DNA of 36,706 bases from an uncultured Clostridia bacterium (GTDB lineage Bacteria > Bacillota > Clostridia > Christensenellales > CAG-1252): positions 1 through 36,706 of the forward strand of contig CAMOTC010000005.1 in the NCBI GenBank assembly GCA_946625545.1, given 5' to 3'. The notes below the pieces were generated by a model. The model searched no databases, had not been told where the DNA came from, and was given only the letters and a program-made list of their open reading frames with translations. The first letter of the stretch is position 1, and each line of letters starts with the position of its first letter. The position numbers were made by a program, and so were the translations under genes. Below, piece after piece: positions 16,379 through 23,428 of the stretch.

Positions 16379-17011
16379 ATGTCATTTTCTAATAACGTTC
16401 GTCCCGACCGTATGCCGGGACCTATCGTGGGGAATGCTGCAAACGGACTTTGCGAAAAGGTATGTATCGAAGTCAAGAAAGTCTTTGACGCCTGTATCAA
16501 GCAAGAAACGCTGAGCGATCAGACCCTCTCGCTCGAGAGTACCGTACCTGCCGACGTGCAGGAGCCTTTCACCTTTGTCAGCGCGAGGAGCTCCTCCTCT
16601 GTCGGTACGATCAGCAATCTCGTCGTGACGCCTACTACCGAGACGCCCGGCTGCAGCAGGGTGCAATGCTCCGTCGCGATCCCGATGCAGGTGAATTTTA
16701 CCGATGCCGTCGGCGTGCAGGCTGTGGGCACGGGTACCTTCACTCTGCAACGTGACGTGATCCTGCGCGTCCCCGAGCCCTCTGTGATTCCGTATGAGAT
16801 CGTCGCAGTCGTGAATGCGGTATCGGCGGAAGGGAGTTACAGCGGTGACGGACAGTTCAGCATCACCCTCTGCGTGACGGTCATCTTGAAGGTCGTGATG
16901 GACGTCGAGCTCTTGGTGCCTTCCTACGGCTATTGCTACATACCCCCTTGCCAGGAGTATCAGGAGGAGATCTGCGAAGGATTCTTCGATTTACCTCTCT
17001 TCCCGAGATAA
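16379..17011 (+). CDS. Uncharacterised cysteine-containing beta-rich protein, spore-coat candidate
   Basis: A 210-residue protein I cannot assign to a named family. It has no signal peptide or membrane segment. The N-terminal third contains LCEKVCIEVKKVFDACIKQE; the middle alternates hydrophobic strands (CSVAIPMQVNFTD, GTGTFTLQRDVILRVP, TLCVTVILKVVMDVELLVP); the end has YGYCYIPPCQEYQEEICEG and FFDLPLFP. There are nine cysteines, three of them in the last 25 residues. The strand pattern loosely recalls DUF3794 domains of spore-coat assembly proteins, but I would not assign it on this. AAAGGAGG gives a strong ribosome binding site, which lies inside a hairpin. A weak SigK-like pair is visible (AC at 16321, CATATATTT at 16340). 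The gene is flanked by a terminator-like hairpin and a 10-bp inverted repeat. Confidence 0.75.
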   Translation: MSFSNNVRPDRMPGPIVGNAANGLCEKVCIEVKKVFDACIKQETLSDQTLSLESTVPADVQEPFTFVSARSSSSVGTISNLVVTPTTETPGCSRVQCSVAIPMQVNFTDAVGVQAVGTGTFTLQRDVILRVPEPSVIPYEIVAVVNAVSAEGSYSGDGQFSITLCVTVILKVVMDVELLVPSYGYCYIPPCQEYQEEICEGFFDLPLFPR

Positions 17012-17021
17012 CAGGCCGAAA

Positions 17022-17067
17022 ATAACCCGCGTTCGTATCAAAAACCTTGAAATCGCGCGCGGGTTAT
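17022..17067. repeat. 10-bp perfect inverted repeat around the phosphoesterase promoter
   Basis: ATAACCCGCG (17022-17031) and CGCGGGTTAT (17058-17067), 26 bases apart. The right arm fills the spacer between the -35 and -10 boxes of the next gene; the -35 box is in the loop. No T run follows on the plus strand, so it is not a standard terminator for the upstream gene. Confidence 0.6.
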
Positions 17068-17075
17068 GCTACTAT
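17047..17075 (+). promoter_or_regulatory. Probable promoter of the phosphoesterase, predicted leaderless
   Basis: TTGAAA (17047-17052), 17 bp, TACTAT (17070-17075), then six bases to the ATG at 17082. No Shine-Dalgarno sequence is present. The -10 box matches the consensus 4/6. Confidence 0.5.
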
Positions 17076-17081
17076 ATATCC

Positions 17082-17765
17082 ATGATATATTCGATCTCGG
17101 ACCTTCACCTCGGTACGTCGGTGGACAAGCCTATGGACGTCTTCGGCAAGAAGTGGGAAGGGCATTTTGAAAAGATAAAGAAGGATTGGCTGGCAAAGGT
17201 CGGTGACGATGACGTCGTGCTCCTTGCCGGCGATCTTTCGTGGGCGATGACTCTCGACGAGGCGAAGGAGGACCTTCGCAAGATCGCAGAGCTCCCCGGT
17301 AAAAAAGTGCTTTTAAAGGGAAATCACGACTACTGGTGGCAGTCCTTGTCTAAGGTAAAGTCCATACTCCCCGAAGGGGTCTACATCTTGCAGAATGACG
17401 TGGTCCGTATCGGGAAATATCTCTTTTGCGGTAGCCGCGGCTGGGCGATGGAGCATCCGACCGAGGAGGATAAAAAGATCTTCGATCGTGAATTGATCCG
17501 TTTGGAGCTCTCCCTCTCTGCGATGAGCAAGCTGCGGGGAGAAGGGGACGTCGTTATCGGGATGACGCATTTCCCTCCATTTGATCTGACTTTTGAGCCT
17601 ACTCCCGTCACGGAGCTCTTCCGCAAGTATGACGTCGAGACCGTCGTGTACGGGCACTTGCACGGTAACGTCTATGCCAAACGCAAGGTATATTTAGATA
17701 AGACGAACTACTTTTTGACCAGTTGCGACCTCGTCGATTTTGCTCTCGTAGAGATCGCCGATTGA
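17082..17765 (+). CDS. Calcineurin-like metallophosphoesterase
   Basis: A 227-residue cytosolic binuclear metallophosphoesterase. All five metal-binding motifs are present in order: DLHLG at the N-terminus (D7, H9), GDLSW, GNHDYWW, the His of THFPP, and GHLHG near residue 193. The Y-W-W after G-N-H-D and the W-A-M after G-D-L-S mark the group of small clostridial phosphoesterases often found near division or sporulation genes; its substrate is not known to me. The length is complete. The start follows directly on the motif, since MIYSISDLHLG leaves no room for a later start, and there is no Shine-Dalgarno sequence. The gene stands alone between an inverted repeat and the terminator at 17825. 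Confidence 0.88.
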   Translation: MIYSISDLHLGTSVDKPMDVFGKKWEGHFEKIKKDWLAKVGDDDVVLLAGDLSWAMTLDEAKEDLRKIAELPGKKVLLKGNHDYWWQSLSKVKSILPEGVYILQNDVVRIGKYLFCGSRGWAMEHPTEEDKKIFDRELIRLELSLSAMSKLRGEGDVVIGMTHFPPFDLTFEPTPVTELFRKYDVETVVYGHLHGNVYAKRKVYLDKTNYFLTSCDLVDFALVEIAD

Positions 17766-17770
17766 TCCCG

Positions 17771-17798
17771 CCACTTTTATCCATTGACTATCCACTTT
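17771..17798 (-). promoter_or_regulatory. Inverted MraZ-box-like cluster
   Basis: Read on the minus strand this is AAAGTGGATA, ten bases containing AATGGAT, then AAAAGTGG. The units AAAGTGG/AATGGAT/AAAGTGG lie about 10 bp apart, the same motif and phase as the boxes on the mraZ promoter but in the opposite orientation and about 200 bp upstream. Confidence 0.4.
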
Positions 17799-17824
17799 GA
17801 GGGCTGATAGCGCCTCAAAAGCCG

Positions 17825-17851
17825 AAAACAGGGGATTTTTCCTCTGTTTTT
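17825..17851 (+). terminator. Intrinsic terminator after the phosphoesterase
   Basis: Arms AAAACAGGGGA and TCCTCTGTTTT pair over 11 bases with one G-U, four-base loop, followed by T residues. It isolates the mraZ leader from upstream transcription. Confidence 0.8.
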
Positions 17852-17906
17852 CTTGTTATTTTTAGCATATAATAAAAGTTTCATCCACTGAGTAACCACC
17901 TAAAAA

Positions 17907-17922
17907 CCACAATATATTGTGC
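17907..17922. promoter_or_regulatory. NrdR-box-like palindrome upstream of mraZ
   Basis: CCACAATATATTGTGC contains a perfect 14-bp palindrome and matches the known NrdR box (ACAC-W-ATATAT-W-GTGT) at 14 of 16 positions. It is about 70 bp upstream of the mraZ -35 box. Confidence 0.5.
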
Positions 17923-17939
17923 TTTTATATCTATATAGA

Positions 17940-17955
17940 ACACAATATATGCTTT
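17940..17955. promoter_or_regulatory. Second, half-conserved NrdR-like box
   Basis: ACACAATATATGCTTT has the left half and centre of an NrdR box intact (first 11 positions) and a degenerate right half. It starts 33 bp after the first box, about three helical turns, the usual arrangement of paired NrdR boxes. Confidence 0.4.
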
Positions 17956-17985
17956 TTTCAAATAATTATGAGAAATTTTAAAAAA

Positions 17986-18015
17986 ATAGTGGACGAAAGT
18001 GGATAAAAGTGTTAT
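17986..18015 (+). promoter_or_regulatory. Three tandem MraZ boxes
   Basis: ATAGTGGACG, AAAGTGGATA and AAAGTGTTAT follow each other with an exact 10-bp period. They match the AAAGTGKNNN repeat described as the MraZ operator in Mollicutes. They cover the mraZ -35 box and spacer, so bound MraZ should repress its own operon. Confidence 0.72.
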
Positions 18016-18018
18016 TAT
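17990..18018 (+). promoter_or_regulatory. Promoter of the mraZ (dcw) operon
   Basis: TGGACG (17990-17995), 17 bp, TATTAT (18013-18018), predicting a start near 18025, at the edge of the AGGGAGG ribosome binding site. The -35 box is weak (4/6), as is common for a regulated promoter. Confidence 0.5.
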
Positions 18019-18040
18019 ATGTACAGGGAGGATTCCGTAC

Positions 18041-18466
18041 TTGAGAGATATTATCGGCGGTACATATAAATATCAGATCGACTCTAAGGGTAGAGTTCGT
18101 ATCCCCGCGAAGATCAAAGCGCTTCTCGGTGATAATCTTTGGATATGTATCGGCGATCAGGAGAACCTTGTCATCTACACCGAAGAGATGATGGATCAGA
18201 TCTACGATAAGTACTCTCGTATGGAGGTAACAGATCCCGAATACAGCAAGCATCGTCTCATCTTTGCAAACTTGTATCCGTTCGTCCCCGATAATCAGGA
18301 TCGTTATCAGATCCCGCAGAGCCTTCGCGAAGCATTCGGGCTCAAGGACGAAGCGGTCTTTGTCGGTATGGTCAATAAGCTCGAAGTGTGGCGCGAGGAC
18401 GTCTATTTCGAGACGCTCGCGAGGGATAATCCCGATAGGCATATCCCGCGTTTTGCGAGGAAATAA
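18041..18466 (+). CDS. mraZ: Transcriptional regulator MraZ
   Basis: A 141-residue protein with two AbrB-like MraZ/SpoVT half-domains, forming a ring-shaped DNA-binding protein that regulates its own dcw operon. The signature D-S-K-G-R-V-R-I-P-A-K is at about residues 13-23 and the second copy is DNQDRYQIPQSLREAFGL. The start is a TTG at 18041 (MRDIIGGTYKYQID by family alignment) with AGGGAGG at 18025-18031; an ATG-less upstream extension to 17999 would run through the operator and promoter and is rejected. The TTG start may keep levels low. Three MraZ boxes overlap its promoter, so autoregulation is likely. rsmH follows with no gap. Confidence 0.93.
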   Translation: MRDIIGGTYKYQIDSKGRVRIPAKIKALLGDNLWICIGDQENLVIYTEEMMDQIYDKYSRMEVTDPEYSKHRLIFANLYPFVPDNQDRYQIPQSLREAFGLKDEAVFVGMVNKLEVWREDVYFETLARDNPDRHIPRFARK

Positions 18467-19411
18467 ATGAGCGAGTTTCGCCACGTGCCTGTGATGGCGA
18501 GCGAAGTCATCGCAGGGCTCGAGATCAAGCCGAATGGCAAATACCTCGACTGCACGCTCGGCGGTGGAGGGCACAGCTCTCTGATCCTCTCAAAGCTCGA
18601 GGGCGGTAAGCTCTATGCGGTGGATAAGGATCAAGACGCGATCGCCTTTGCAAAAAGCCGATTGGGTGAGCGTCCCATCTACATTCACAAGGACTTCAAG
18701 GACGCGATCGCAGCGTGGTCGGATGGCGAGCTTGACGGCATATTGATGGATCTCGGCGTTTCCTCCTACCAGTTGGATACGCCGTCAAGAGGATTCTCCT
18801 ATCGCTTTGATGCTCCTTTGGATATGAGGATGGACTCGGATAGCACGCTGACGGCGCAAAAAGTGGTCAACAGCTATTCCCAGAGGGAGCTCACCGACGT
18901 CTTTTATAAGTATGGCGAAGAGCCCTTTGCGAAAAAGATCGCAGCGAATATCGTGAAGGAAAGGGAGAACGCCCCGATCGAGACGACTGCGGAGCTCGTC
19001 AGGATCATAGAAAAGAGCATTCCGCCCAAAGTCAGATACTCGGGATCGCATCCTGCAAAGCGTGTCTTTCAGGCGATCAGGATCGAGGTAAACGGAGAAC
19101 TGTCCGGCCTCTATGAAGCGGTACTCGGAGCGATAAAGCTCTTAAAGCCGGGCGGGAGGATCGCAGTGATCACCTTCCATTCCTTGGAAGACAGGATCGT
19201 AAAGCAAGCCTTCAAGTACGCTGAGCTCGACTGCATCTGTCCGCCGCGTTCCCCGATATGCACTTGCGACAAAGTGAGCGAGGTGGAAATCATAACGAAA
19301 AAGCCCATTCTTCCGAGTGAAACGGAGATGGATGATAACCCGAGATCAAAGAGCGCGAAGCTCAGGATCGCAGAAAAAAAGGAATATATTAAAAAGGAGA
19401 GAATACAATGA
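18467..19411 (+). CDS. rsmH: 16S rRNA (cytosine-1402-N4) methyltransferase RsmH
   Basis: A 314-residue methyltransferase that modifies C1402 in the ribosomal P site with S-adenosylmethionine. The SAM-binding motif is YLDCTLGGGGHS at about residues 26-37, followed by AVDKDQDA; GILMDLGVSSYQLD, R-G-F-S-Y-R and the C-terminal FHSLEDRIVK are family signatures. A cysteine cluster near the end (C-I-C-P-P-R-S-P-I-C-T-C) is also typical. GAGGAAAT overlaps the mraZ stop and precedes the ATG. The end overlaps the next gene by four bases (ATGA). mraZ-rsmH is the usual opening of the dcw cluster. Confidence 0.96.
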   Translation: MSEFRHVPVMASEVIAGLEIKPNGKYLDCTLGGGGHSSLILSKLEGGKLYAVDKDQDAIAFAKSRLGERPIYIHKDFKDAIAAWSDGELDGILMDLGVSSYQLDTPSRGFSYRFDAPLDMRMDSDSTLTAQKVVNSYSQRELTDVFYKYGEEPFAKKIAANIVKERENAPIETTAELVRIIEKSIPPKVRYSGSHPAKRVFQAIRIEVNGELSGLYEAVLGAIKLLKPGGRIAVITFHSLEDRIVKQAFKYAELDCICPPRSPICTCDKVSEVEIITKKPILPSETEMDDNPRSKSAKLRIAEKKEYIKKERIQ

Positions 19412-20076
19412 TGGTAAGCGAACGTGAAAGAAACGGATACAACGCAAACTACGATTATGACGTCAGACGTAATGATCGTTATTCTATTCGCTACGGCAAC
19501 GAAATAAGTTACGAAGCTGATCGTAATCGCACGAGTCAGAGCTATCGTGATTCTCTCTATGATTCTCTCGAGAGACCCGCATCCAGGAGCCGCTTGGAGA
19601 GGGCAGACGAGAATAGATATGGATTCTACATGGCGAATATCGCCGCAGGAGAGAATAACTACGATAAGTTCTGGGATGCTAAGCACGCCGCAGAGAGCCA
19701 AAAGACGACAGCGCCCAAGAGTGAAAAGAGGCGTTTTGCTTTTATCTTGACCTACGTCATCATCGCGCTTGTCGCTGTGATCGCGGTCACTCTCGCCGTT
19801 GTAGGGACAGGCTCCGAGCCCGCCGTTGTTTCCAAGACCATCGAGAGTGAGACCGTGACGGCAACTGCGGAAGTAGGCGCCACCGTCGCTAGTGGTGCGG
19901 AAAGCGCGGCGGAGATCGACGAAGAAACGGCACTTCCGGGCGGAGAAAACTACATCATGCTCGCCAACGGCGAAGTATTTGAGGTGGTAATGCCCGAGCA
20001 TACTGCACAAGCTGAAGAGGAAGAGAACAGTTTCGACAAGTTCTGCACTTGGTTGAACGGAGTATTCGGAGGCTGA
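19408..20076 (+). CDS. FtsL-position bitopic membrane protein
   Basis: A 222-residue protein in the place where ftsL normally sits, between rsmH and the division PBP. It has a 109-residue cytoplasmic N-terminus very rich in Tyr, Arg, Asn and Ser, one transmembrane segment at about 110-133, and an outer part rich in Ala, Glu, Thr and Val ending in F-D-K-F-C-T-W-L-N-G-V-F-G-G. Classical FtsL is about 100-120 residues with a short cytoplasmic part and a leucine-zipper-like coiled coil outside; no such heptad pattern is visible here. By position and topology it may serve as FtsL, but sequence alone does not show it. The start overlaps the rsmH stop (ATGA); AAGGAGAG lies upstream. Confidence 0.7.
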   Translation: MMVSERERNGYNANYDYDVRRNDRYSIRYGNEISYEADRNRTSQSYRDSLYDSLERPASRSRLERADENRYGFYMANIAAGENNYDKFWDAKHAAESQKTTAPKSEKRRFAFILTYVIIALVAVIAVTLAVVGTGSEPAVVSKTIESETVTATAEVGATVASGAESAAEIDEETALPGGENYIMLANGEVFEVVMPEHTAQAEEEENSFDKFCTWLNGVFGG

Positions 20077-20083
20077 CAACTAC

Positions 20084-21985
20084 TTGAATCTACAAACACA
20101 AATATCAATCAAAAGAAGGTTATTCGCGATTATGATGCTGATAACCTTCATTTTTTTTATCGTAGGGGGGAAGTTGATCTATTTACAGATCATCAAGGGA
20201 CGCAGCTTGCAGGCAAAAGCGCTCGACCAATGGACGCGCGACGTCCCACTGACCGCCATTCGCGGGGATATCTTGGACTGTAACGGAGTACTTCTTGCGG
20301 GAAGTAATACGACCTATACTCTATACGTGAGACCCAATGCGGCAACGGATAAAGAAGTGACCGCACGCAGTATCTCCGAAGTCCTCGATATGCAATATGA
20401 CGAGGTCTATGAAAAGGTTACCAAAAGAGGGGTATCTGAGGTCACCATCGCAAAGAAGGTATCAAAGGAACAGATGACCGACTTGATCGCGAGTGGCGCT
20501 GAGGGACTTTACTTCGGCAGAGACGTCGAGAGATACTATAAGTATGGTAATTATCTCTCCCAACTCCTCGGCTTTGTGAATGCGGACGGCGACGGGCAAG
20601 CAGGGCTGGAAGGGTACTACAACGAGTATCTCAAGGGACAAGACGGCAAAGAACTCACCGAGACCGATCTCGTGGGGAGAGAGCTCTCGGGTGATCTGAC
20701 GTACCTGCCTGCTACGGAAGGGCTCGATCTCTGTCTGACGATAGACAGCAGTATCCAATTTATTGCCGAAAATGCCGTAAATTCCGCACTTTCCGAGTAT
20801 AATGCCAAAAGTGCGAATTGCGTCGTGATGAATGCTAAGAGCGGTGCGATCCTCGCGATGGCGCAGGCGCCTTCCTTTGATCTCAACCATATCGATAGGA
20901 GTGACGTCGGAGCGCTCTTTGACAAGATGAAATTGAATGCCATTACCTCCGTATACGAGCCGGGATCCACTTTTAAGATCCTGACGACGGCGATCGCGCT
21001 CTCGCTCGGAGTCGTCAGCGAGAAGGATCGTTTTTACTGTGCGGGCGGACGTATCGTCGATGGGAAAAGGATCCGTTGTTGGAAATCCATCGGACACGGG
21101 AGCCAGAGCTTTGCCGAAGGTGTGCAAAACTCCTGTAACTGCGTGTTTATGGAGCTTGCGGAGCGTATCGGCGTGGATCGAATGTACGAATACTTCGAAG
21201 CATTCGGTTTGACCCATAAAACGGGGATCGATTATATCGGTGAAACTTCCTCTATTATGTTGAAAAAGGAGAGCGTAAAAACGGTAGATGCCGCGCGTAT
21301 CGGCTTCGGTCAGGCGATCGCGATCACTCCGATGCAACTCATTGTGGCTACTGCGGCAGCGGTAAACGGCGGCAACCTCGTCACTCCCTACCTAATGCGG
21401 GAGATAAGGGACAAGGAAGGGAGAACGGTGATACGAAATTATCCCTCTTCAACTAAAAGTGTGATCTCGGAGAGTACCTCTTCTACCGTGCGTTCACTCC
21501 TAAAAAACGTGGTCTCACTCGGGAGCGGAAAACTCGCGGGCGTCGTCGGATATTCCATCGGAGGAAAGACGGGTACCGCGCAGAAGTATGAAAACGGAAA
21601 GATCGCTTCGGGAAAGTACGTTTCTTCCTTTATCGGATTCAGCACGGTGGAGGACCCCGAATATATCGTCTATTTTATGGTAGATGAGCCGCAGGGGTAT
21701 CGTTATTACGGCAGTTTGGTCGCCGCGCCATACGTCGGCAAGATATTCGCTGAGATCTTTGAGTACAGAGAGATCAGACCTACGGAAGAGATCGTGAAAT
21801 ACACCTATAGCGAAATGCCCGATCTCATCGGAATGACTGCGGGAAATGCGATCAAAGCATTGAATGCGCTCGGGCTGGATTATGAGATCTCGGGGAGCGG
21901 CGGCTCTGTCATCGCGCAATACCCCGAGGCGGGTGCGATCGTCAATGAGCGCTCGATCACCCTCATCACCTTGTCGGAGGAATAG
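20084..21985 (+). CDS. Class B penicillin-binding protein with PASTA domain (FtsI/SpoVD type)
   Basis: A 633-residue transpeptidase that cross-links septal or spore peptidoglycan. An N-terminal anchor lies at about residues 13-35, a dimerisation domain follows (RGDILDCNG), and the transpeptidase motifs are SxxK at 295-298 (STFK), SxN at 350-352 (SCN) and KTGT at 495-498. A single PASTA domain at the C-terminus (MPDLIGMTAGNAIKALNALG) resembles SpoVD and Pbp2B. As the only class B PBP gene in this dcw cluster it may serve vegetative division, sporulation, or both. The start is TTG 20084, with GGAGG at 20068-20072; the next ATG would cut the anchor. murE follows after two bases. Confidence 0.92.
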   Translation: MNLQTQISIKRRLFAIMMLITFIFFIVGGKLIYLQIIKGRSLQAKALDQWTRDVPLTAIRGDILDCNGVLLAGSNTTYTLYVRPNAATDKEVTARSISEVLDMQYDEVYEKVTKRGVSEVTIAKKVSKEQMTDLIASGAEGLYFGRDVERYYKYGNYLSQLLGFVNADGDGQAGLEGYYNEYLKGQDGKELTETDLVGRELSGDLTYLPATEGLDLCLTIDSSIQFIAENAVNSALSEYNAKSANCVVMNAKSGAILAMAQAPSFDLNHIDRSDVGALFDKMKLNAITSVYEPGSTFKILTTAIALSLGVVSEKDRFYCAGGRIVDGKRIRCWKSIGHGSQSFAEGVQNSCNCVFMELAERIGVDRMYEYFEAFGLTHKTGIDYIGETSSIMLKKESVKTVDAARIGFGQAIAITPMQLIVATAAAVNGGNLVTPYLMREIRDKEGRTVIRNYPSSTKSVISESTSSTVRSLLKNVVSLGSGKLAGVVGYSIGGKTGTAQKYENGKIASGKYVSSFIGFSTVEDPEYIVYFMVDEPQGYRYYGSLVAAPYVGKIFAEIFEYREIRPTEEIVKYTYSEMPDLIGMTAGNAIKALNALGLDYEISGSGGSVIAQYPEAGAIVNERSITLITLSEE

Positions 21986-21987
21986 AT

Positions 21988-23421
21988 ATGTTTATCATGA
22001 AATTGCTGGAAAACGTACATATAAAAAGCGTCCTTCATTTTGCCGACGTCGAGATCGGGAAGGTCACAGCGGATAGCCGCGATGTGACAAAGGATACCCT
22101 CTTTGTCTGTCTCTCGGGAGGGAAGGTTGACGGTCACTCTTTTGCATCGGAAGCACGCGAAAAGGGGGCGGTAGCTATCGTTAGCGAGCGCGAACTCGAT
22201 ATCGACCTTCCGCAATTCGTGGTGGAAAGCACCCGCGAAGCTCTCGCGGTGATTGCGGGTAATTACTATTCTCATCCTGCGGAGAAGATGAAGATCATCA
22301 CGATCGTAGGGACGAATGGGAAAACCTCTACCGCAGATATCCTCTCTGAGATCTTTCTTGCCGCAGGTCACCGCGCCGCGACGATCGGGACTCTCGGATA
22401 TAAGTTTGGCAGAGAGAGAAGCTCGGGAAACTTGACGACGCCCGACCCCATGGAGCTCCATCGGCATTTGGCGGAATTTTGTGAGAAGGGGGCGGAATAC
22501 GTCTTTATCGAAGCGTCCGCACATGCGATCTACTACGACAAACTCGCGGGGATACGTGCAAACGCCACGATATTTACCAATATCACACAGGATCATCTCG
22601 ACTTTTTCTCATCCATGAATGAGTATGCAGAGACAAAGCTCTCCTATTTCTCTCCCGCAAATACCGCACTCGCCGTCGTCAACTCGGATGACGGCTACGG
22701 ACAGAGGTTGATCGCCGAGCGAAAAGTCCCTACGATCTCCTACGGAACGGACAATCCCGCAGACGTCTTTGCCATCGATATCATAGAGGATAGCGGGGGG
22801 CTTTCTTTTACCGTCAACGCTTTCGACAGGATAGAGCGTATCGTGACGCCGCTCCACGGCCGCTTTAACGTGTATAATCTCATGGCGGCGATCTCGACGG
22901 CGATGTATTTCGGACTCGATCTCCCGAGGATCGCGAAGGCGCTCGAGCGTATCCCCATTGTACCGGGACGTTATCAAGTGTACGAGATCAAAGGGCGGAG
23001 AATGATCGTGGACTTTGCTCACACCCCCGACGGCATGGAGAACCTTCTTGTGGATCTCTGTCATCAAAAGCCGGGACGCATCTTGACGGTATTCGGTTGC
23101 GGTGGAAATCGTGACAGACTCAAGCGTCCTTTGATGGGTAGTATCGCGGCGAAATACTCCGATCTCGTGATCGTAACGAGTGATAATCCTCGAGATGAGG
23201 ATGCAAGTGCGATCGCGCGGGAGATCGTGAAAGGGATGCCCGAAGATACCGATTGCGAGATCGTGATCGATCGAGAGAGGGCGATCCGCCGCGCCTTTGA
23301 TCTCTCCAAGGCAGGGGATACTATCGTGATCGCGGGGAAAGGTCACGAGGAATATATGGAGATAAAAGGGCAAAAAATACCGTATAGCGACGTCGCCGTT
23401 TTGGAAAAATTAACTCGGTAG
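21988..23421 (+). CDS. murE: UDP-MurNAc-tripeptide synthetase MurE, meso-diaminopimelate type
   Basis: A 477-residue Mur ligase that adds the third amino acid to UDP-MurNAc-L-Ala-D-Glu in the cytoplasm. The ATP-binding loop is GTNGKTS at 108-114. The carbamylated lysine lies in Y-A-E-T-K-L-S-Y-F. The amino-acid specificity loop reads DNPRDE at 399-404; DNPR is the mark of meso-diaminopimelate enzymes, so the organism should have mDAP-type peptidoglycan, usual for spore formers. GGAGG at 21976-21980 supports ATG 21988. murF, which usually follows murE, is not here: mraY starts eight bases later. The length and domain order (substrate, ATPase, C-terminal domain) are normal. Confidence 0.95.
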   Translation: MFIMKLLENVHIKSVLHFADVEIGKVTADSRDVTKDTLFVCLSGGKVDGHSFASEAREKGAVAIVSERELDIDLPQFVVESTREALAVIAGNYYSHPAEKMKIITIVGTNGKTSTADILSEIFLAAGHRAATIGTLGYKFGRERSSGNLTTPDPMELHRHLAEFCEKGAEYVFIEASAHAIYYDKLAGIRANATIFTNITQDHLDFFSSMNEYAETKLSYFSPANTALAVVNSDDGYGQRLIAERKVPTISYGTDNPADVFAIDIIEDSGGLSFTVNAFDRIERIVTPLHGRFNVYNLMAAISTAMYFGLDLPRIAKALERIPIVPGRYQVYEIKGRRMIVDFAHTPDGMENLLVDLCHQKPGRILTVFGCGGNRDRLKRPLMGSIAAKYSDLVIVTSDNPRDEDASAIAREIVKGMPEDTDCEIVIDRERAIRRAFDLSKAGDTIVIAGKGHEEYMEIKGQKIPYSDVAVLEKLTR

Positions 23422-23428
23422 GTGTCAC

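Noticed and set aside
17868-17873. A second mraZ promoter with a perfect TATAAT
   Set aside because: No acceptable -35 hexamer lies 16-18 bp upstream and there is no extended -10; the nearest TTGTTA leaves only nine bases of spacer.
17999-18040. Longer MraZ starting at 17999
   Set aside because: The extension would translate the operator, -10 box and Shine-Dalgarno sequence; family alignment and AGGGAGG support TTG 18041.
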